Assembly (NCBI GenBank): GCA_016713035.1
Contig: JADJPW010000003.1
Location: 248,001 to 312,000, forward strand
Length of the DNA stretch: 64,000 nt
Origin: Verrucomicrobiaceae bacterium
Lineage (GTDB): Bacteria > Verrucomicrobiota > Verrucomicrobiia > Verrucomicrobiales > Verrucomicrobiaceae
Direction of reading: 5' to 3'
The position numbers were made by a program, and so were the translations under genes. How positions within the stretch are numbered: position 1 is the first letter of the stretch; each line of letters starts with the position of its first letter. Of this stretch, positions 21,401 to 28,431 are shown piece by piece. The notes beneath the pieces are model-generated. The model ran no database searches. It worked only from the letters and a program-made list of their open reading frames with translations, and was not told where the DNA came from.

Positions 21401-24400
21401 TCGGTATTATTGGTGGTCACCGCCTCCGCAGGATCAGTGTCGCTCTGATTGCGCAGGGTGACAGTGGCGCTGTTCACCAAAGTGGTGCTGTCTGCGACGT
21501 TTGCATTGATGGTGACATACACCTCAAAGGTCTGGCCAGCGCCGGAAGGAAGACCCACTTTGCGGAAATAGAGTGTGTCAGAGGCATTGTTGGTGCCGAG
21601 ATACCAGCGCACGGTATTTCCACTGACGACACGAGTCACTGGGACACTACCTGTGATCGGATTTCCCAAGGCATCGAGCGGGGCTGTGCTGGTGCCATTT
21701 TCATCGAGTGCGAGCTCGAGGAAATTATCCTCCGGTGAGCCCAAGGTGACACCGGTAGGTAGTGTATCGAGGATTTCGATGCCATAAGCGGTCTGCGTGC
21801 CCGAATTTTCCACCCGCAGGGTGTAGGTGAGCGGCTTGCCTGGAGCGATGCCTGGCGTGCTTCCCTCAGCGGAGGCGGTCTTGGTCAAAGACACGTCATT
21901 GCCGGGTGTGCGAGTCACATGGTCATCGCTACTGTTTTCTGGCACCTGATCGGTGTCAGTCGTGTGGATGCTGGCCAGATTCTGCAAGTTCACGCCTGCC
22001 GGGAGCAGCGCCGGGGCACCCCCATTCGGAGCGATGGCATCGGTAGTGACGGTGATCGTGAACGGACCTGCCTCACCAGCCAAGGTGCCAACCAACCAAG
22101 CGATGTGATTGACCGGCGTGGTAGGAGCGGCACTCCAGCCGCCAGTGGTAGGACTGAGCGGATTGAAGGCGGGAACACTGCCGCTAGCGGCTGCATGGAA
22201 GTAGGCCGTGACTCCAGCTGGAGCATTGCTGGTGACGTAGGTCAGATCCGCTTCGCCATTGGCATTGTAGTCCGGCAGGGTGTCGATGACGTACACGTTG
22301 TTGGCGGATTGACGCAGATTGTTCCAATAACGGATTTCCCAATTAAAGCGGTCACCAGGGGAAGTGAAGGCCACGCCGGACTTCAGGATAGCAGGATCAG
22401 GATGCGGTGTGGTGATCGTTTCGGTGTCGGTATTCGGATAGGTACCGTCTTCGGGTGTGGTGGTGGTTACGGTGGCCGTATTCGGCAGCGCAGTGCCTGC
22501 AGGCACTCCAGCATTCACAGTGGCACGATACTGTAGGACGATGTTGCCCGAGTTCGCTGGCAGCGTGCCTGCGGCAAGGGGGGATTTGGTGATGGCATTG
22601 CCATTGGCGATGCTCCAGGAGAGCGAGCCAGAAGAGAGAACTGGTGCCCCCGCTGTGTATCCAGGTGTGAGCACCAGGAAGGAGCCAGTGACGTAGGTCA
22701 TGTCTGGGGAAAGCACGTCGGTGAGCACGACACCCTCTGCCGGGATGGCGGAGACATTGCTAATGACGAGATTGTAGGTCACCTCATCTCCTGCGATAGG
22801 ATTTGGCTGACTGCTGGTCTTCACCATACGCAGCTCTGCATTACGCACGATGACGAGATGGTCATCGGAGGAGGTGCTGGTGTCCGTGCCCGTGGTGGCT
22901 GTGGCGGACACGTGATTGAGCAGGTTCGCCCCGCTCGTGATGCCGGCATTCACCTGCGCCTGAATGACGAGCGTGCCGCCTTCTGAAGGTGCGAGGTCAT
23001 CTCCATTTCCGCGATACCCTGTGGTGCCTGCGATATCAAAGGTCACCGTCGTGGTGCCGTCTGGATTCGAGACGACACTGGATGGCACCGCGAGGCCGTT
23101 ATTGGCTGGAGGTGCTCCATTGGCCAGTGCGGCGGCATTCCAAGTGTGTGTGGCACTTTGGAAGGTCACTCCCGCAGGCAGAGTGTCCACGATGCTCACG
23201 ACATCATCCGTCGTGCCGGAGTTGTTGTAATATTGGATCGTCCAGGCAAAGGAAACACCGGTATTGACCGCAGACGGCCCCGTTTTTTGGACCAGGATGG
23301 CTGGTGAGTCATTGATGGTCGTGACGACTTCGTTGCCGATGGCCTGGAGCAACTCCTCAGAGAAAACCGCACCAGAATTGAAGATCACAGTGCCCACTGC
23401 AGAGCCAGCAGTGCCACTACCAGGTCCGTCCAAATCATTGCGCACGCGGAAGCTGACAGAACGGGCCGTGCCTGTGATAAAGGCAGGAGGAGTAAGCGAT
23501 GCATCATCCATCTGCCAAGCCACCCAGCGGGTCTGCTCACCAAAGGGGCTGGTCCAAACATCATCCGAGGGATCAGAAGGCGTGCCATTGTTGTTCAGGA
23601 TGCCTGGCGTGAATTTTGTGGCGATGGTGGCCGCACTCACAGGCGCGGATGGCGTGAGGTAGCCCGGCGGCAGATTGTCATCCGCAGAGAAGAGCAACTG
23701 CTCGCCCTGGGGTCCATAAGCACGCACAAAGACCATCTCCGCAGGGACACGATCGACCACATAGGTGCCATGAGAAGGTGAATCACCCTCATTATAAACT
23801 GTCAGTGTGTAATCGAGCTCTGAAGCACCTGGAATGAGGTCGAGCACATCATCCTTCACCACACGCAGCAGTGGGAGCATCTCGGCCACAGCACTGGCCT
23901 GATCGATCACGGGAGCGATCGGGCATGCAGCAGGCGCGGCTGAGATGGTGGAATTAAAGGTCAACTGCTCACCGTAGGACACGCCCTCTGGCACCAAAAC
24001 GGTGATGGCTGCCGTCGAGATCGCCCCTGGAGCGAGATTGCCCATATTCACCACGACACGTCCGTTCGCGGGATCAAACGTCGTCACAGCAGAGGGTGTC
24101 ACACTCACGAAGGGCAGGTATTGCAGCACGCCATTCACATCCGTCTGCGGCCAGCGCAGCTCCACCTGCACGCCACCAGCGATAGCCTCACCCGTATTCT
24201 TTACTTTCACGGTGTATGTGAGATTGCCAGGATCAGTCATGACAGGAGTGGACACGGTGCCACGGCCATCCACGGCCAAGATAGCCTTATCGATACTCAC
24301 CCGAGTGGTTTCGTCATCCTGTCCAGAAAGTGTGGTGGTCAACGGAGTGCCGCCATTGAGTGGAGTGTAGCGATATGCCCGGAAAAGCGCCCGATTGCTG

Positions 24401-26484
24401 ATGAAGCCATCCGTGCATGGATCTGGGTCCAGGAAAGCGGAGGAAACGGTCACATCATAATAGGCCACCCCGGTCTGCGGTGCTCCGCTGACCCAGCCTG
24501 GAGAACTACTGTCAAAGAAGACCGAATTCACTGCTGGGATGTAAAAGGCGACCCAGCGCACATCTGCCACGTTCGAGGGTGGATTTGTCGCGTAGTTTTC
24601 CCAATACGTGTTGCCGGATGCATCCAAATCCGCAGGAGCTGCCGTATAATCATACGCGGGTGGCGTATCCGCATTGGCCGTGTCCGTGGTGGAGTAAAAG
24701 ACTTTCGCGTTCGCCTGGAACCATGGATCGGTGAACCAAGCACTTTTAAAGGTGGTGCCAGCAGGAATCTTATCGAGGAAAACAAGATCATTCATCGCCG
24801 AAAGGCCATTATTACTCACAAGGAGGCCAAAGGGCAGCACACCGCCCGGTTTGACATAGAGATACGGATTCGTTGGGCTCCAGGGAACAAGGTCATTGAG
24901 GAACTGATCGTCATCGCGGGCCGCCTTGATTTGGAAAGTACCACGCAGATTATCCCCCTTCGCAAAAGAACCGGTTGGGGTCTCATGCAGCGGCCATTTC
25001 ACCAACAGATCCTTTTGCAAAGGTGTCAGTGTGCGCACGGGCGCACGTGTGCGGACCGAGTCGATATAGGCTGAGTTGATATACTGTCCTGTGGACGCCA
25101 GCGGAGGCGAATCGAGCAGCCGCACACCGAAACTGGCCGTAAAAACTGCCCCAGGCTCCATCGTGCCCACATTCCACACCACCGCAGGGAAGGCCGCACC
25201 ACCTGCGGGAGGCGTGTAACTGGCCACGTAAGTGCCGCCATTGGAGATGTTCTTCACTGGCACACCTGCACCACCCAGATCTGGATCGATTTTACCAACC
25301 AGGTCCGTCAGCTTGTCATAAATCACGGTATCGTACATCGTTTCACGCCCCTCACCTGTGTATGAGTTCTCTGCGCGGATGCTGAAGTAGTTCTCGCTAT
25401 TGACCCGAGTGAGCGTCTCACCACGGACCGTGTAAATCCCTGCACCTGCCCGTTTTTCCAAAAGGGGTGCTGGCAGCGCTGTCACGGTCGTCACGACCAC
25501 CTGGCTCGTCACTGCGGCCGCATTCGCCGCATCGGCCAGCGCCTGATTACTCACGGTCGTGCCATTGAGTGTGCCATTCCGCGTTTTCACCGAAAAAGTC
25601 AGTGTGTCGGTCGTCCCCTCCTTTTTAGTCCCCAAGTCCCAGTACACCGAATTCGCAGGGATCGACACCCCCTTCACCGTCAAGGCTGTCGCGGTATAAA
25701 CCCCGCCACCTGTCGCCGAGACAAAGGTCACGTTATCATTTTGCCCATAGCTCGCTGGATAGGTGATCGTGTTGGACGCAGTATTCGGCAGCGTGTCCCA
25801 CACCACGAGGTCACGAGCCTCTACAAAGCTCGTCGAGTAACGGATGCGATAACTGACCACTTGGCCAGCCTGCACCGTCGCAGGTGCCTTTTTGTCCAAA
25901 AGAAGCAATGATATCGGATTCCAGGTCGCCTGGAGGCTCGTCACCACCGGAGCGAGCGTGCTCTTCGTCAGCCCCACCTTCACTTTGATCTCAGGATAAG
26001 TCGTTGCGCTCAAACTCGAGAGACTGATCGGCCCTGTATAAGGAAGTGCATTAAACCCAGGGATCACCGTATCGGTGGCATCCAGCAGCGTCACCGTCAC
26101 ATCCGATGCGGCAGCCCAAGTGCCATCCAACGTCAGCGAGCCCCAGGCATCAAAACTCGTTGGTTTCACCCGAACTGTCGTGAAATCGCCCGCTGTCTGT
26201 CCCGACACCAGCTTTACAATACCAGAAGCACCATCCACGACCGTCTGCTGGACGGCGGAAACGCCCAGGTTGTCATTGTACAAGTCCGTCCAAGTACCGG
26301 CGTTATTATTGATATTGGGGGCAGCGAAAAGCAGATTATTGGCCAGTAGTGCTACCGCCATCATAAACAGTGTGGCGGACGACCTTACAGCCATTCGAGC
26401 TCTTTTTGGCCAATAAAAACAAGTATTTATAATATCCAGAGCTCTCATTTGTTTATGGTCGGTATTGTTTTTCATGCTGTTCAT
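12451..26484 (-). CDS. Giant secreted repeat protein (DUF11, FG-GAP, SdrD_B)
   Basis: A single open frame encodes about 4,677 residues. ATG 26484 follows a GGA six bases upstream; GTG 26487 and ATG 26475 are alternatives. A long signal sequence ends near residue 55 (LLANNLLFAAP). Residues about 190-1,780 are DUF11-type repeats (TIGR01451-like; motifs such as VTYTLTVxN and DTLPAGVT). About 1,830-2,640 hold 12 FG-GAP repeats with DxDGDGxxD calcium loops. About 2,800-3,060 return to DUF11. About 3,068-4,080 hold nine SdrD_B/Cna-B-like domains. A DxDGDGVPNLAEF calcium motif follows, and the last 300 residues resemble the verrucomicrobial TIGR02597 family. It is probably a surface adhesin or matrix protein. 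No PEP-CTERM, LPXTG or autotransporter end is visible. Confidence 0.9.
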   Translation of the reverse strand: MNSMKNNTDHKQMRALDIINTCFYWPKRARMAVRSSATLFMMAVALLANNLLFAAPNINNNAGTWTDLYNDNLGVSAVQQTVVDGASGIVKLVSGQTAGDFTTVRVKPTSFDAWGSLTLDGTWAAASDVTVTLLDATDTVIPGFNALPYTGPISLSSLSATTYPEIKVKVGLTKSTLAPVVTSLQATWNPISLLLLDKKAPATVQAGQVVSYRIRYSTSFVEARDLVVWDTLPNTASNTITYPASYGQNDNVTFVSATGGGVYTATALTVKGVSIPANSVYWDLGTKKEGTTDTLTFSVKTRNGTLNGTTVSNQALADAANAAAVTSQVVVTTVTALPAPLLEKRAGAGIYTVRGETLTRVNSENYFSIRAENSYTGEGRETMYDTVIYDKLTDLVGKIDPDLGGAGVPVKNISNGGTYVASYTPPAGGAAFPAVVWNVGTMEPGAVFTASFGVRLLDSPPLASTGQYINSAYIDSVRTRAPVRTLTPLQKDLLVKWPLHETPTGSFAKGDNLRGTFQIKAARDDDQFLNDLVPWSPTNPYLYVKPGGVLPFGLLVSNNGLSAMNDLVFLDKIPAGTTFKSAWFTDPWFQANAKVFYSTTDTANADTPPAYDYTAAPADLDASGNTYWENYATNPPSNVADVRWVAFYIPAVNSVFFDSSSPGWVSGAPQTGVAYYDVTVSSAFLDPDPCTDGFISNRALFRAYRYTPLNGGTPLTTTLSGQDDETTRVSIDKAILAVDGRGTVSTPVMTDPGNLTYTVKVKNTGEAIAGGVQVELRWPQTDVNGVLQYLPFVSVTPSAVTTFDPANGRVVVNMGNLAPGAISTAAITVLVPEGVSYGEQLTFNSTISAAPAACPIAPVIDQASAVAEMLPLLRVVKDDVLDLIPGASELDYTLTVYNEGDSPSHGTYVVDRVPAEMVFVRAYGPQGEQLLFSADDNLPPGYLTPSAPVSAATIATKFTPGILNNNGTPSDPSDDVWTSPFGEQTRWVAWQMDDASLTPPAFITGTARSVSFRVRNDLDGPGSGTAGSAVGTVIFNSGAVFSEELLQAIGNEVVTTINDSPAILVQKTGPSAVNTGVSFAWTIQYYNNSGTTDDVVSIVDTLPAGVTFQSATHTWNAAALANGAPPANNGLAVPSSVVSNPDGTTTVTFDIAGTTGYRGNGDDLAPSEGGTLVIQAQVNAGITSGANLLNHVSATATTGTDTSTSSDDHLVIVRNAELRMVKTSSQPNPIAGDEVTYNLVISNVSAIPAEGVVLTDVLSPDMTYVTGSFLVLTPGYTAGAPVLSSGSLSWSIANGNAITKSPLAAGTLPANSGNIVLQYRATVNAGVPAGTALPNTATVTTTTPEDGTYPNTDTETITTPHPDPAILKSGVAFTSPGDRFNWEIRYWNNLRQSANNVYVIDTLPDYNANGEADLTYVTSNAPAGVTAYFHAAASGSVPAFNPLSPTTGGWSAAPTTPVNHIAWLVGTLAGEAGPFTITVTTDAIAPNGGAPALLPAGVNLQNLASIHTTDTDQVPENSSDDHVTRTPGNDVSLTKTASAEGSTPGIAPGKPLTYTLRVENSGTQTAYGIEILDTLPTGVTLGSPEDNFLELALDENGTSTAPLDALGNPITGSVPVTRVVSGNTVRWYLGTNNASDTLYFRKVGLPSGAGQTFEVYVTINANVADSTTLVNSATVTLRNQSDTDPAEAVTTNNTDDSRVTVFLPDLTVSKSVKNVSDASEQWTEAGRVLEYTLEYDNAGNMTAQDVTLSEIIPAGTTFVPGSIVGAEDASNVVLQDFDQDGRIDAFDIQWASLPAPAFFAGEDLKCYGLSAASAVKISSTVGGFSGTLPNLGRFGNDVAVIGDVDADGVTDLAVGSYLYDGGAGAMGAVWIVFRNADGTVKGQSLITDNVGGMPASVILPGSQFGSGVTALGDFNGDGTPDIAVGSSGFNTEGALYVLFLKPDGTVDSYERISNNSGGINATWISTNDGLGTSLELVGDVNNDGAPDLIVGSPGYDGALGNEGNAFLLFMNPDRSGKALEYAKINGESMGVPSMANDALATSVTGIGDINADGVPDVAIGAVRDTTRGSAVYIVTLKNTGEPLATTVIDGTASVFEGKVARASRFGIGLSGGVDFNTDGIADLVVGAYGDDGAPTGTRPFAGAAYILFMNRDSSVAGMNKFSAATQTALSGLDSSDNFGIGLAAAQDLSGDGVPDIIGGAPQDDDGGSNRGAIWQLNLQTGSLPCTLNGTYVQAGQLYSPPANAEALDTPVKLAASHAAFAGLLEDNEEFGSSVSGIGDINNDGFQDIAIGSWKRAVAGVQVGAVYIVRMGAGRSVIGVNRITTGESGFTPTLLLNDRFGSAVAGLGDISGDGTHAIAVGSYNDDDGGANSNRGAVWIVYLNANGTVNRTQKISSTAGGFSGPLVNSDNFGWALAAVPDVDGDSVPELLSTAYGDDTGGADRGAVYLLRLNSNGTVKSHQKIAHGVGGFPIGQIDNGDRLGSGVAVVGDLDGDDVNDFVLGAEQDDDGASNRGAVYVCFMNSDGTVRAIQKISSTVGGFTGVLDASDFFGTAVTAAGDVNGDGVPDLVVGAKNDDDVPEGGSGSNRGAVWLLTLNANGTTQAWRKTSAATSSMSAELAVGDLYGQAVGSLGDLDGDGFIDIGAAASLNDTGGVNRGAVWIASLTPVGHYLTGTYEKLVNVDCLVGWRDLIVDQTVPDGTAIEWSILTADGSHVLFGPNNMSSGLISVGSIDPKNTEVLVRAVLTSESRLLSPQIHGWKLTYYACEKKQIKFRVTVDDPAPAGQTAVDNTVSISTSTPESSYTNNVADDSILLRLTDVEVTKTASRVSARPGDTVFFTLQWTVNGPQEALGVTVKDTLPAGFTFINSTPAQTSSDGQVFTWELGNQGASQTGTIIVETTVDSGTLPDTYTNVVRVTNDRQETDTTNNEDSVPVVVVALTDPLFANVWTSKSGPATAPLGGLLNYTITYGSNGGGDADNVVITDLLPAGLTFASAVPTPTSVSGQTVTWNMGTLADGATGSITLTAQVGTNYLTLHNQSVINYAAISTTSTEVSLADNADDHPVTLLGAPAAIGGRVWFDADADQTLDSTESGLANVLLTLTGTDVFGNPVTATQYTGSDGTYTFTGLTPGTYQIVETQPAGHKSTVDLLGTVASVARGTNSDPLDDQFTSITLNSGDRGENYNFGEVTPASVGDKVWIDHNGDGVQDATEPGIGGVLVFIDSDNDGIYDVGEPSATTTADGLYHIENLLPSTYTVMVDASTLPAGVTQTGDPDTTINHKTTVTLSHGQDLLTADFGYQGNASLGDYVWNDLDADGVQDATELPISGVVVFLDLDNDGIKDANEPADTTDSAGLYGFTGLIPGTYTVMVDSSTLPAGVTQTGDPDATADHKTSITLAAGDNTLTADFGYKGDASLGDYVWNDADGDGVQDATELPISGVVVFLDLDNDGIKDANEPADTTDSAGLYGFTGLIPGTYTVMVDASTLPAGVTQTGDPDASVDHKASITLAAGDNTLTADFGYQGNASLGDYVWNDFDADGVQDATELPISGVVVFLDLDNDGIKDANEPADTTDSAGLYSFTNLIPGTYTVMVDSSTLPAGVTQTGDPDATVDHKTSITLAAGDNTLTADFGYQGNASLGDYVWSDADADGVQDAAELALPNVRLFLDLDGDGSLDSNEPTQVTDSMGHYSFTGLIPGSYTVKVDASTLPLGAAQSADPDATLDNMTTLALAAGDDVLTADFGYQSPPYRLSGQVRLDSDGDGDLGDSDGGIAGVVIRLYNDPNGDGDPADGTLLAIAVTDASGHYDFSGLPAGSYVVTESNPANAVSSADVTGANDDRVSATITNADITGRDFLDKSIVLHAIRGTVLDDGTPDDGAFGAGDTPIAGAVIQLFKDLNTDGIAQSGELIATTATLLDGSYAFINLPDASDYLIIETNPAGFISENDVAGSATDDLITTSIAGADSTGNDFLDDTGVVHSISGTVRDDYDLDGSFSDNDQPVSGVTVTLYADINGNGVYDPQTDTRVGSTVTNSLGQYLFTGLGDGSYLVVETDPVASTSTADVQSANDNLIPVTLAGVDSSQNDFLDAVDPAGYIYSSVTGQIIGGGTITVTGPGGVTITQDGSSGQYSWITDGTPGTYTMTYAPPLGYIIDPTRPVTGASLDPTGQPDPYALGSSENALNPGYLTTSTAVGNPYYFTFDLASGDPFVINNNIPLVEVKPSSFAAWQYANPLGGQNGPNDDPDGDGVPNLAEFAFCYNPSSGIHRGCPFELEVQSGGSVNALLRRLQTSSGLTYTLQSLTDLSLSPGGWTDVTTLVPTLVSNGDGTQTATYTAVDALPALSSGQGFLRVKITDTASGASVVTDVSGFTKQLLGLGCVSSSMPYLPCPHATGSIDSVAGSTLVCSTSAGTGSYITALAAGKQHYIEITSGENEGHRYEIDEAATTATSLAIDLASALNTQATLPATLATDTWELRTHHTINELYPPAAFTSTNNPNTADRILIPNGAAFTTYWLYTNSGSPKWVLTSDATRVDQGGVILPPCAGYFVHPKTVQVSRTYAGRVRANDFICPLPIGSSMIASGWPLDQGPNSRAMTTIANAFVSSSSPTNADKILTWQGDSVSDATAYDTYAYLTTSSGGRWVKTQNAGLTDQGNTPFLKSLRAVFVKVTTAHPTWIMPLPWTP
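15256..16920 (-). repeat. Five tandem 333-bp repeats coding for SdrD_B domains
   Basis: Five consecutive units of exactly 333 bp (111 codons) start at about 16920, 16587, 16254, 15921 and 15588, reading leftward on the minus strand. Each begins with ASxGD and ends with ADFGYQ or a similar motif. Units two to four are nearly identical in DNA, while the first (ASVGDKVW) and the last (ASLGDYVWSD) have diverged. The pattern fits recent duplication or gene conversion in the centre of the array, inside the giant surface protein gene. Copy number may vary between strains, and short-read assemblies could collapse it. Confidence 0.92.
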
Positions 26485-26713
26485 CACGATTCCATCATAT
26501 ATATTTTACATTCTTTGCAAATTTTATATTTTTTATTATTTAAAAATATTTTTGAACTCTAAATAATTTTGGTTTGCGTGAGAATGTGGCCTTTCCATTC
26601 CATGACCTCCCCATTTTGAGCTTTAGCTCTGTCGAAAGACTCGGTTCAGCGACTTCGTCTTCATGGATCGTAAATTGTCCACTTTTCGGAATCTGCTGCA
26701 TTCCATCCTCTTT

Positions 26714-27715
26714 ATGTCCGATACCGCCAACGCCTCCGCCCTCGTCGAAAACTTCAAAAAGCTAAAAACCGCTCTCTCAAGGCGCATCGTCGGGCAGGAG
26801 GCCGTCATCGAGCAGGTCTTCATCGCCATCGCCGCTGGTGGTCACAGTCTCCTCGAAGGCGTGCCCGGCCTAGCGAAGACTTTGCTGGTCAAATCGCTTG
26901 CTGACGCCATGCACCTGAGCTTCCGCCGCATCCAGTTCACGCCTGATTTGATGCCCGCAGACATCACCGGCACCGAGATCATCCAGGAAGATGCGGAGAC
27001 GGGCCGCAGAAAGCTCGTATTCCAGCGCGGCCCCATTTTCAGCCAGATCGTCCTCGCGGATGAGATCAACCGCACCCCTCCCAAGACGCAGGCTGCCCTC
27101 CTCGAAGCCATGCAGGAAAAGCATGTCACTGTAGGCCAGGAGACCTTCGAGCTACCAAAGCCCTTCTTCGTCCTCGCTACGCAGAATCCCATCGAACAAG
27201 AAGGCACCTATCCGCTCCCAGAAGCCCAGAAAGACCGCTTCCTCTTCCTCATCAAAGTCGATTACCCCACCCGTGACGACGAGCGCAACATCATCGCCCG
27301 CACCACCGGCACCGAGAGCCAAGAAATCGACGCCGTCATCACCGCAGAGGACCTCCAGGCCGCCCAGCAGCTCGCCCGCAAAGTGCCCGTGCCGGATCAC
27401 GTCATCGACTTCGTCCTCGACCTCGTCCGTGCCACCCGTCCGAACGAGCCCGGAGCCTCCGAGTACGTCAAATCCATGCTCGGCTGGGGCGCTGGCCCCC
27501 GCGCCAGCCAGATGCTCGTCCTCGCAGGCAAAGTCCGCGCTCTCCTCCAAGGCCGCACCCATGTCACCATCGACGACATCGAGGCCCTGGCCGCCCCTGC
27601 CCTCCGCCACCGCCTCGTCCCCACCTTCCACGCCGAGGCCGAAGGCATCACCGTCGATCAGATCATCGCCGAAATCATCAAGACGACGAAGAAGTCGGAG
27701 GCGCGGGTTTTGTGA
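26714..27715 (+). CDS. MoxR family AAA+ ATPase
   Basis: The protein has 333 residues from ATG 26714 (MSDTANASAL); an open frame from 26663 adds a poorly supported leader. The AAA+ features are the MoxR Walker A form GVPGLAKT, Walker B (VLADEINR), and the PKTQAALLEAMQE and LATQNPIEQEGTYPLPEAQKDRF blocks that define the family. MoxR ATPases act as chaperones that help assemble or activate partners with von Willebrand A or DUF58 domains. The expected DUF58 partner follows at 28432, but a four-helix-bundle gene now sits between them. The region upstream (26485-26713) is strongly AT-rich and probably holds the divergent promoters of this gene and the giant gene. Confidence 0.93.
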   Translation: MSDTANASALVENFKKLKTALSRRIVGQEAVIEQVFIAIAAGGHSLLEGVPGLAKTLLVKSLADAMHLSFRRIQFTPDLMPADITGTEIIQEDAETGRRKLVFQRGPIFSQIVLADEINRTPPKTQAALLEAMQEKHVTVGQETFELPKPFFVLATQNPIEQEGTYPLPEAQKDRFLFLIKVDYPTRDDERNIIARTTGTESQEIDAVITAEDLQAAQQLARKVPVPDHVIDFVLDLVRATRPNEPGASEYVKSMLGWGAGPRASQMLVLAGKVRALLQGRTHVTIDDIEALAAPALRHRLVPTFHAEAEGITVDQIIAEIIKTTKKSEARVL

Positions 27716-27755
27716 CCCACGGAGAGCCTGGGAGCGAGCGTGAGCATGAGTGGCT

Positions 27756-27781
27756 CAGTGCTCAGTTCTTAGTGCTCAGTT
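27756..27781 (+). repeat. Left flanking repeats of the S23 cassette
   Basis: The 10-base word agtgctcagt occurs twice in direct orientation, at 27757-27766 and 27771-27780, separated by tctt. It returns to the right of the four-helix-bundle gene in direct and inverted forms. The repeats lie between the moxR stop and the S23 start. Their position at both edges suggests they mark the ends of an inserted cassette. Confidence 0.7.
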
Positions 27782-27802
27782 GAATCTCATGCGCTGAAAT
27801 CG

Positions 27803-28312
27803 ATGATGAGCCCGCCCCACGACATCAAGCTGACGTTTGCGAAGGCGTTCTGGGAGCTTCGTGTTTATCAAAAAGCACGGGATTTACAGGGACGCGTCTT
27901 CAAGGCGTCCAAATGCTTTCCGGCGGAAGAAAAATACTCTCTAACAGATCAGTTCCGTCGTGCCGCGAGATCCATAGGTGCCCAAATCGCCGAAGCATGG
28001 GGCAAACGCGACTACATCAAGCATTTCCAAAGCAAACTCAGCGACGCCGAAAGCGAGAACAACGAAACCCAACACTGGATCATCTGTTCCGTCGATGATG
28101 GCTATCTCGATTCCTCCACGGCACGTCCGCTTTTCCGACTCTCCCTCGAAATCGGACGCATGCTCGCCGCCATGACCGAACGCGCCGCCGAATTCTGCCC
28201 CGATCCCCTCTCCTCCAAAGTCTGTGAACCCTCCGTCGAGTTCTGCCTTCTCCCTAACGAGGTCCCCGATGTCTTTGAAGATCTTCTCTCCGAGGGAGTC
28301 GATTCGTTATGA
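27803..28312 (+). CDS. Four-helix-bundle protein (S23 / 23S intervening-sequence family)
   Basis: The product has 169 residues from ATG 27803, or 168 from ATG 27806. It shows the family pattern: ELRVYQKARDL near the N-terminus, then a helix with LTDQFRRAARSIGAQIAEAWGK, then a helix with HFQSKLSDAESENNETQHW. The family (TIGR02436) is known from intervening sequences in 23S rRNA genes and as free-standing genes; it is structurally related to the Avd protein of diversity-generating retroelements. The molecular function is not established. The C-terminal 45 residues extend beyond the core and are not recognised. The gene interrupts the usual moxR-DUF58 pair and is bracketed by short repeats, so it is probably a mobile or formerly mobile cassette. 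Confidence 0.88.
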   Translation: MMSPPHDIKLTFAKAFWELRVYQKARDLQGRVFKASKCFPAEEKYSLTDQFRRAARSIGAQIAEAWGKRDYIKHFQSKLSDAESENNETQHWIICSVDDGYLDSSTARPLFRLSLEIGRMLAAMTERAAEFCPDPLSSKVCEPSVEFCLLPNEVPDVFEDLLSEGVDSL

Positions 28313-28332
28313 CTTCACCTTTCACAGCGCCA

Positions 28333-28378
28333 AAGTGCTCAGTCCGCCTCCCGCCACAAAACTAAGCACTAAGCACTT
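28333..28378 (+). repeat. Right flanking repeats of the S23 cassette, hairpin-forming
   Basis: This holds agtgctcagt (28334-28343), identical to the left repeats, then a spacer, then aactaagcactaagcactt (28360-28378), which contains two inverted near-copies. The ends aagtgct (28333-28339) and agcactt (28372-28378) are complementary, so the segment can form a hairpin. It lies between the S23 stop and the DUF58 start. Confidence 0.7.
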
Positions 28379-28431
28379 CCCTCCGCCAACACCTCCCGCT
28401 CCGCCTTCCCTTACCGCCCCCTCCCCACCCC

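Noticed and set aside
12451..26487. Many long plus-strand frames opposite the giant gene (for example 14563-15477)
   Set aside because: They are shadows of the repeat-rich coding strand; their translations show periodic low-complexity patterns and no family motifs.
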